Position numbers and translations under genes: made by a program | Notes under the pieces: model-generated | Seen by the model: only the letters and a program-made list of their open reading frames with translations | Database searches by the model: none | Told to the model about the DNA's origin: nothing | From: Bostrychus sinensis | Taxonomy: Eukaryota > Chordata > Actinopteri > Gobiiformes > Eleotridae | Direction: 5' to 3' | NCBI GenBank assembly: GCA_020698575.1 | Contig: CM036254.1 | Coordinates: forward strand, 23,784,026 to 23,848,025 | DNA length: 64,000 nucleotides | Shown: in pieces, positions 57,924 to 64,000 of the stretch | Layout of the letters: each line of letters opens with the position of its first letter | How positions within the stretch are numbered: position 1 is the stretch's first letter

Positions 57924-58345
57924 CTGTGCAAAATCAGGTTTGTTAAAATGGATATGAACAAAGACAGGTGTATCAATGTACAAAAATACACAAAATTGCA
58001 GAAAATAAAATCAGAACTAGAGAGTAGACCTCTGCCAAGGCTCTGGTTTTATCTTGCAATGGACTCTTATTCCGAGATCTTCTAGTTCAGGGGTATATGC
58101 TCTTTTCTTTGCGCCACAAAACCCTTATACCTCACAAAAAATCAACTAAAACAGATCATTTGTGCTTTTAGTGAGGGCAATTAGTGTCTTTGATCAGCAT
58201 CTGAAAATGGTACAGAATCCATTTAAAACCGTCTGAATTGTGTCCTTGTCCCATTACTGACGTTTCCTGAACTTTTCATAACAAAAACAAAAATATAATA
58301 ATAATTATCATCTTCTAGTTCTAGTATTTATAGTCTTTTGCACAG
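57924..58345. mobile_element. TcMar-like MITE, copy B, inside klc4 3' UTR
   Basis: TA-flanked CTGTGCAAAA and inverted TTTTGCACAG ends. Interior shared with copy A. It lies between the klc4 stop and its polyA signal, so it should be transcribed in the mature mRNA. Confidence 0.75.
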
Positions 58346-59134
58346 TACTGCAGTTTCAGTGATTGTTTTTTGTTTTGTTTTAACATTTCCACTGCCCTTG
58401 GTGCCTCCTAAATGTGTCCAAAATACCTCCTAATGTTTTCAGGAAATGTAGTTGTGAACGTGCACTTTCACTTTGATTGGTGAAACCTGTTGCCATACTG
58501 TCTTCTGTGCTGGATTATTTCTCTCATCTTTTCATTTGTGGTGTTTTGTCTTTCTTAAGATAAGTTCTCCTTGTGCCAATTGTTTTTATTCTTTTTTGCC
58601 TGTTGAGATTGTTTTTAGGTGAGGGTAAAGCTATGCGATACAGGGTTAAATGGTTATCCTGCTGACATGATTTGAGTCATGTGACTTGTAGTTTGTCGTA
58701 CAACACTATTTGAAATTTAGTTGCTGCTTTGATTGTTTCTCTTATTTTATAGAGAACACGTGATTAGTTTAGCTTAGTAACTTTATTGTACATAGAAAAT
58801 AATGATGCTGACACGGGTCACTTAATTTGGCCTGGTTCTTGTAAATAAATGTATGGTGCCATCTGACAATGTCTTTGCAGATTTGAGCAGCCCACTGTGA
58901 GCACAACTGCATATCATGTTTACAGCAACTAGAAAGTTAGATATTCAGTTTAATAGTAGATTTTTTTTTTGCACAATTTCAGATTGATGGACCTCTTGTT
59001 TGATTGCATATTAGTTAACCTACTAAAAAGAACTGGAAATAGTTTTTCAATTTGTTCTTGTACATAATGTCTGTTCTTCTGCCATCCTTTGTAACGTGTC
59101 CAGTTGAATCAGGTCACTGGTAACTTTCCTGCAA

Positions 59135-59140
59135 AATAAA
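59135..59140 (+). terminator. klc4: polyadenylation signal of klc4
   Basis: AATAAA in GCAAAATAAACAG, followed by a T-rich and GT-rich stretch (TTTGTTGGTGG). It is the best hexamer downstream of the klc4 stop. Confidence 0.6.
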
Positions 59141-59160
59141 CAGACTTTTATGGCCTTTGT

Positions 59161-61040
59161 TGGTGGTTTTCAAACAATCCTGTTTGTCATATATGAATCT
59201 GTACTGCTCTCAAATCTTGATTAAGGAATTAAAAAATTGTTTTGTACCCATTGTTGCACGCTTTTTGTTTTATAGAAAGATTTGCTCAATGTATAATCCA
59301 CTGTTATTTTTTAGTACATAGTGTTGTCTGTAGCCGTTTTGAAGTAACAGTGTTGAAAGTAAACTGTTACTATTTTTCACATATTTTAGATACCTTCCGC
59401 ATGCATTTTCTGAAACACACCTTTACTTGAATGACGGATAATAGTTACTTTTACTCATGCTAGCATTTAAAATCTGCAAATCAGTAAAAGTGTTTGATTA
59501 TGTGATTATTTATGCTACTTGAATAATAATATTCTGAAGTAACAATGCTTTTAAATGCCTTTGGATTTTGATTCCTACTTCCACCTCTCAGTTTGAAACT
59601 TTATTCTTTTCACACCCTGATGGAACAATGCAGCTCTTGTTTATGTAAAAAAACATTCTTTTCACATAGGCACCCTATTCTGAAAAATGTATAGAAGCCA
59701 CTGGACTGCCATGTTACAAACACAGTCTATATTCTTTTCTCATGTGTCACTCATTCTTCCTTAAATTAAAAACACCACAATCTCCACCTTTCCTACATTA
59801 CCTACCGTTATAAGCCATCCTCCATCTCTCCTGACTCGGGATGTCTCGTTATGTCAAACCTTAGTGTATCTCAGCCTCGGTCCTGGAGGAATTTGGGGAG
59901 CTCTGAATGATCCAGTCTCACTGTGAATCTCTTCTGCAGGAGCTGGAGCTGTCAGACCCTTCTCTGCCAGTTTTTATGAAGAGCCTTGAGAAGCTGAGTT
60001 CATTAGTACAAGTGTTGACACCATGCCTCAAGACTTCAAATGAAATCTCTGAGGGGTGCAGCTCTGCCTCCTGCTGCTACATTCCATCATTTTACCTCAC
60101 TAGTTTGTGCAGTAATGTATTCAGTTTTGGGTGAATATTAACCAGTCAATCCTTTTAACACCTTTAGCATCCTTTTACTAGATATAAAGGTTAATCCCAA
60201 CTATTTTAACTTCTGACAAATGTGTAGCTGTATTCTTTAGGTAAGGCAGGACATTTTTTTTTATTTTATTTTATTTGTTTTTAGTAGTAAAGATGCACCT
60301 GATTTTTTTTTTCTTGTATTTGAGGAATAGGACTGCACAAAAGAAGTAAAAATGAGACTCTGAGACCTCATCTGGGCTTAATTATAAAGCGTTTTTGAGA
60401 AAGGGAAAACTACAGCAGGGACTGATTTGACATTAGTTTTCAGCATAGTTTTTCAGCAAAATCCCTTTTTTTGATGCTTTTCCAACCTGTGGAAAGACCC
60501 AAAACTAGTTTAATTTTTTTTTCTTAAATCTAACCTTATACGAACTCTTTAAATAAATTCATTACTAAGCTGAAAGACCTTGTGTGTTTTTGGCGTGCTA
60601 AATAATCCCAGGATAATAAAGCCACCTGAAGCAGTGCTGAGGCTAAACCAGAGGGTGGCACTATTGCTCTCTTTTTTGTCGGGACAAGGACCGGAAGCTG
60701 CTCTGTTGGAAACCATGGAGATGCCGGATGTTTAATTAAGTGAATTTCACAATTAAACAGCACTATTTTTAAATTGGAAAAAAAAACGAAAAAAAAAAAC
60801 GTATTCGGTGCATTAAAGCCACGTAAATCAGTCACATTACAATAGCCTAGACCTGTAATACACAAAGGAGACATTCACATTATTTGGTTTTCTAAGGCGT
60901 TTCTCGTTTGATTTAAGGCGCTTAACTGTTGAGAAAAACACCTGGTTCCTTAACCATAGTAAATTAAAATATTATAGTTATTGAAATGTATTTGAACTGT
61001 TATAAAAACGCGTTACTTTAACATTTAGTTTGTTTAACTA
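59161..61040. other. klc4 - ptk7 intergenic spacer
   Basis: AT-rich. Contains a degraded hAT-like repeat (about 59330-59592) and an unexplained open segment at 59937-60134. No established gene was recognised. Confidence 0.6.
59330..59592. mobile_element. degraded hAT-like repeat
   Basis: GTAACAGTGTTGAAAGTAAAC ... TTTACTTGAATGAC ... CTACTTCCACCTCT resembles the ends and interior of 16383-16973, with the CTTCCACCTCT end best preserved. Confidence 0.5.
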
Positions 61041-61740
61041 TTAATGAAGGTGACATTTATTATGGATGCCCCAGCCGGAAGAGGCGTGCTTTGTTGGTGG
61101 TAACTTGACGCTGGGAGTAAAACCACACAAACCAGCGGCAGGACGCCAACCCTGGAACACCGCGGAGCCAAACTGCCCTTGTTGCGGACTGAAGTGGCCG
61201 GTGGAGGTGGCTGGGGACACGGGCGGACGGAGGAAACACGGAGAGGCTTCTAATGAACCTGTCCCAATCATTTATACACCGACTCTTTGTCCCGTAGCCC
61301 ACCTGGAAGTTTCCGCTCAAACTTTGGCCGTGGTTAAGTCGTCCGTCTGGTTGGCCTGCTACACGGAGCGTCCTTCCCACATGTGTTTGTCCTGTTCCTG
61401 GTAGTTTTTCCCAGGAACTAGGTGCCGCCAGGCTGCTCCATTCCCCAGGGACCCGCGCAGGTAACAGGGCTAGGCGGTTTACCTTTACGCACCCGGTGAC
61501 GCACGGATCTTTTGACGCTACTTTCTGGCCAGAGGCTGTGACTGTGCAGTGAAACCGAGGAGCAGCTGCTGTGAGAGCCGCGGAGCAGCGCATCGGGGCA
61601 GGCATGGATGTACGAGCGGACAGCGGGAGGCAGCGGGGCGAAGGCTGGATGAAGCCGGGGAAGAGAAGCGGAAAGACTCCGCTGGAATCTCTGTTTGTCG
61701 TCGGGTTTATCTGCCTACAAGGTTGGTACTGAGCTGCTGC
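61040..61740 (+). promoter_or_regulatory. ptk7: GC-rich (CpG island-like) promoter region of the ptk7-type gene
   Basis: Abrupt change from AT-rich sequence to about 700 bp rich in CG dinucleotides and G/C runs, ending within the first coding exon at 61604. ORFs on both strands here (such as a 233-codon minus-strand one) reflect high GC lowering stop frequency. Confidence 0.6.
61604..61721 (+). CDS. ptk7: First coding exon of a secreted or membrane protein, probably ptk7 (3' partial)
   Basis: ATG at 61604 opens 39 codons plus one base to the donor CAAG|GTTGGT. The product ends in a hydrophobic stretch, LESLFVVGFICLQ, preceded by basic residues, which fits a signal peptide. The Met at codon 16 (MKPGKRSGK) would give a more typical signal-peptide length. 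PTK7, a catalytically inactive receptor tyrosine kinase-like Wnt/planar-polarity co-receptor, also has a phase-1 signal-peptide first exon and lies next to KLC4 in human. No immunoglobulin or kinase domain is in the window, so the name rests on position and exon type. Any other signal-peptide gene is possible. Confidence 0.45.
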
Positions 61741-64000
61741 GTTATTCGCGCTTACCAACATTTCAGCTAATTCTACTTTATTTAGACGCTTTGAGTAAAA
61801 CTTTCTAAGTCCATACTTTAGTAGAAGCCCCTGGCATAGCCCCCATGTTGGTTTAATTCTACTTCTGAATGAAAGTTTGTATGGCGTAAACGCTATTTTA
61901 ACTTTTGCACGTTTTTATTCATCCGCATGCTTGAAACTAATGTAAATTGAATGAAGTTTGTGTTGTTTTGGGGAGACCTACATGTTTTTGGACCCCTTCC
62001 CCCCGCCATTGACCTCACACTTAGCGGGGGGTAGTTGTGAGGGAGAGGGCACTGTAGTCTGTTTGGAAGGACTCCATCTTTTTCCTTTTTGGTTGCAGTG
62101 GTTACACCAAGGCCAATTTTTATATTAGAACAAGAAGCCTTTTTTGTGGTTTTATCCCCCTAATTTTCTAAGTAGAAGTAGAAGGATGGTTACAGTGTCC
62201 CGTCTATAGCCTGGTTCAACTCAGATATGTCATTATGCATTCCTGAGAGTGTCCTTCCATCCTCTCACAACACATTGGACACGCCATTTCTGATTATCAT
62301 ATTCATAACTGTGTTTGCATTTTGAGCTGCCTCTGAATCCTGAGCCTGCCATGCCTTTTACAGACCCCCCTTATGTGCACAGTTGGATAGCAGTTTGTGG
62401 ACCGTTTGTTTGACTACTTCTAATGTAAAACCTTTTTTAAAAATAGGGGAAAATTGACCTGACATTGCGCCCTCCCACAACTTAGGCTGCAGCCTAAGTT
62501 CATAACCCCAGAGTGTAGAGAAAGCCCTGAAAAGCTCCCTCCCAGTTGGGAAAAGAATGCTCTTATCCTGCCAACGATCGGGCTCATTAACTTAACGCTC
62601 ATCATGTCAAAACTCAGTCACCTTTATCTGATCTCTACATGTAGACTGAAGGGAAAGAGAAGACCTGATAGCACTGGTCTTCAACACAAGGCTGATAGTT
62701 TAAAGTGGTTGAAAAATTCCTTAAGTGTGTCTGCCGCCCCCCCTCCTGTCTCCTCATAGTGCCCATTTTGGGATGAATGTGTCCTCTGTGTGCAGGCTGC
62801 AGGGGAGACTGGGCCTGCACATACGATGGGCTGCCAGTGTTTATAAAGTTGCATGAATAGAGCCAAGCCAGGTACTGTCATGGCAGCCATTACCTTAAAA
62901 ATGTCCTGAGAAGGGCACTGAATGAGGCTGTGTTTATAGTGGCTTTGTGTCCACATGAAGCAGCCCATACCAAAGGGACTAGGTTTTTAAAGATGGCCCG
63001 ATCGTGAGGTTTGCACTGCCATCAAATATTTACTGTAACTTTGTATTTCTAGTCACGATTTTGCCCTACTAAATGTGATTTATAACACTTTTTTGGCCCA
63101 CTTTTGAGTCATTTCCCATTAGTAATACTGTAAATTCAATTATTTTCTACACAGGAAACTAGGCTATTTGAATTGAACATAGGCCATCATAGAAATTTGT
63201 GGTTGTGACAGGAGTGTGCCAAAAGGAGTGGCATCTAGTTGCTTGTTGCTTTTAACAAGACAACAATTATATCATACTTTCCCATGCTGTGTGCAGTATT
63301 ATTAGCAGAGAAAATTGCTCTTTTGGTTATAAAGTCACAACATAATTCCTGTATGTTCTTTTATACACTCATTCACACCATCAACATTGACTGTTGGCTA
63401 ACTACAAAGTAAATATATAAAAAAGTACACCTTCTGTTGTTATTGGGTCTTATTGGGACTACATCGGATTGGCCAGGTGTTCTGACCTGAGCAAAAATTC
63501 TTATTGCAGTTGTTTTGTGTAGATATTGTAATGATCCCATGGTATTATGCAGCATTTTATCTTGAATCTGACTCAAATCTGACCAGACTAAGAGCCATTT
63601 ACTGTATGTAATATTGTAGTGTTTAATGTGTAAACCACATCCCTCAAAATTCTGCTCTTGAATGTATACTGTTTTCTCCTTTCCTTCCATCTGCACTCTC
63701 TCAGCTGAGTGTTTAATAGCAGTAGTATTGACAGTGGCCAAAGCAGAGGAGCTGAGATGCATGTGAAATGTTTATGTAAGGTCCTCTTCACTCACTCAGA
63801 CTCTTGACTTTGATCTCTCGCCTTCATCAGAGTGAACCAGGGAAGTATCTGCATGTGGATTCTCCTGGCGCAGTGCACAATTCATGATGAAGGGGTTTCA
63901 AGTTTTTAGATGGAGTCCAGACATGACAAATTCTCTTTACTTGAGCTGGCCGAAAATCATTAGAGGTTATAGTTGAATTAACAATACTGGCACATCATAA
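61722..64000 (+). other. intron 1 of the ptk7-type gene (truncated by window end)
   Basis: No second exon was recognised before the window edge, as expected for a long first intron. Nothing else identifiable was seen. Confidence 0.5.

Larger units (their letters stand above)
57742..59160 (+). other. klc4: 3' UTR of klc4
   Basis: Non-coding sequence from the TGA to an AATAAA at 59135-59140, with an earlier AATAAA near 58843. A TA-flanked MITE of 422 bp (57924-58345) makes up a large share of it. Confidence 0.65.

Noticed and set aside
61060..61761. Minus-strand ORF of 233 codons, the longest in the window
   Set aside because: It lies antisense to the GC-rich promoter and first exon of the ptk7-type gene, has biased Pro/Arg/Ser composition and no recognisable domain. 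High GC lowers stop frequency; both strands are open here.

Overview
The window is nuclear DNA of a ray-finned fish, probably a percomorph teleost. It is AT-rich and intron-rich, with GT-AG splicing throughout. It is littered with short non-autonomous DNA transposons (Tc1/mariner, hAT, PIF/Harbinger, TTAA-flanked types) and has one 5'-truncated Rex3-type LINE, a mix typical of teleosts. No bacterial, viral or CRISPR content was seen. Nearly all long ORFs are shadows; the real genes are split into short exons, which I assembled by hand with phase checks.

Layout: (1) 1657-25095 (+), the last 20 coding exons (748 codons plus stop) of a PACS-family sorting adaptor; its 5' exons lie left of the window. 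Its long 3' UTR runs to about 27.85 kb. (2) 27938-29829 (-), complete mrpl2 (mitochondrial ribosomal protein uL2m), 7 coding exons, 295 aa, with a probable non-coding first exon near 30.26-30.30 kb. The PACS gene and mrpl2 converge, their polyA signals only about 30 bp apart. (3) 30.3-31.5 kb, head-to-head spacer holding a large microsatellite and a near-perfect foldback element. (4) 31.5-59.15 kb (+), complete klc4-type kinesin light chain: a non-coding exon 1, a 7 kb intron, and 15 coding exons for 628 aa. Two candidate in-frame microexons and tandem alternative donors sit before the C-terminal tail. (5) 61.04-61.74 kb, a GC-rich island with a first coding exon for a short signal-peptide-like sequence; by gene order this is probably ptk7, which continues to the right.

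The gene order MRPL2-KLC4-PTK7 matches human 6p21 as I recall it. In mammals PACS1 sits beside KLC2 and PACS2 near KLC1. A PACS gene next to klc4/mrpl2 therefore suggests a third PACS-KLC pair from the early vertebrate genome duplications, kept in fish and lost in mammals. This is the most interesting gene-level observation. The genes do not form an operon: they act in endosomal/TGN sorting (PACS), mitochondrial translation (mrpl2), microtubule transport (klc4) and Wnt/planar polarity signalling (ptk7).
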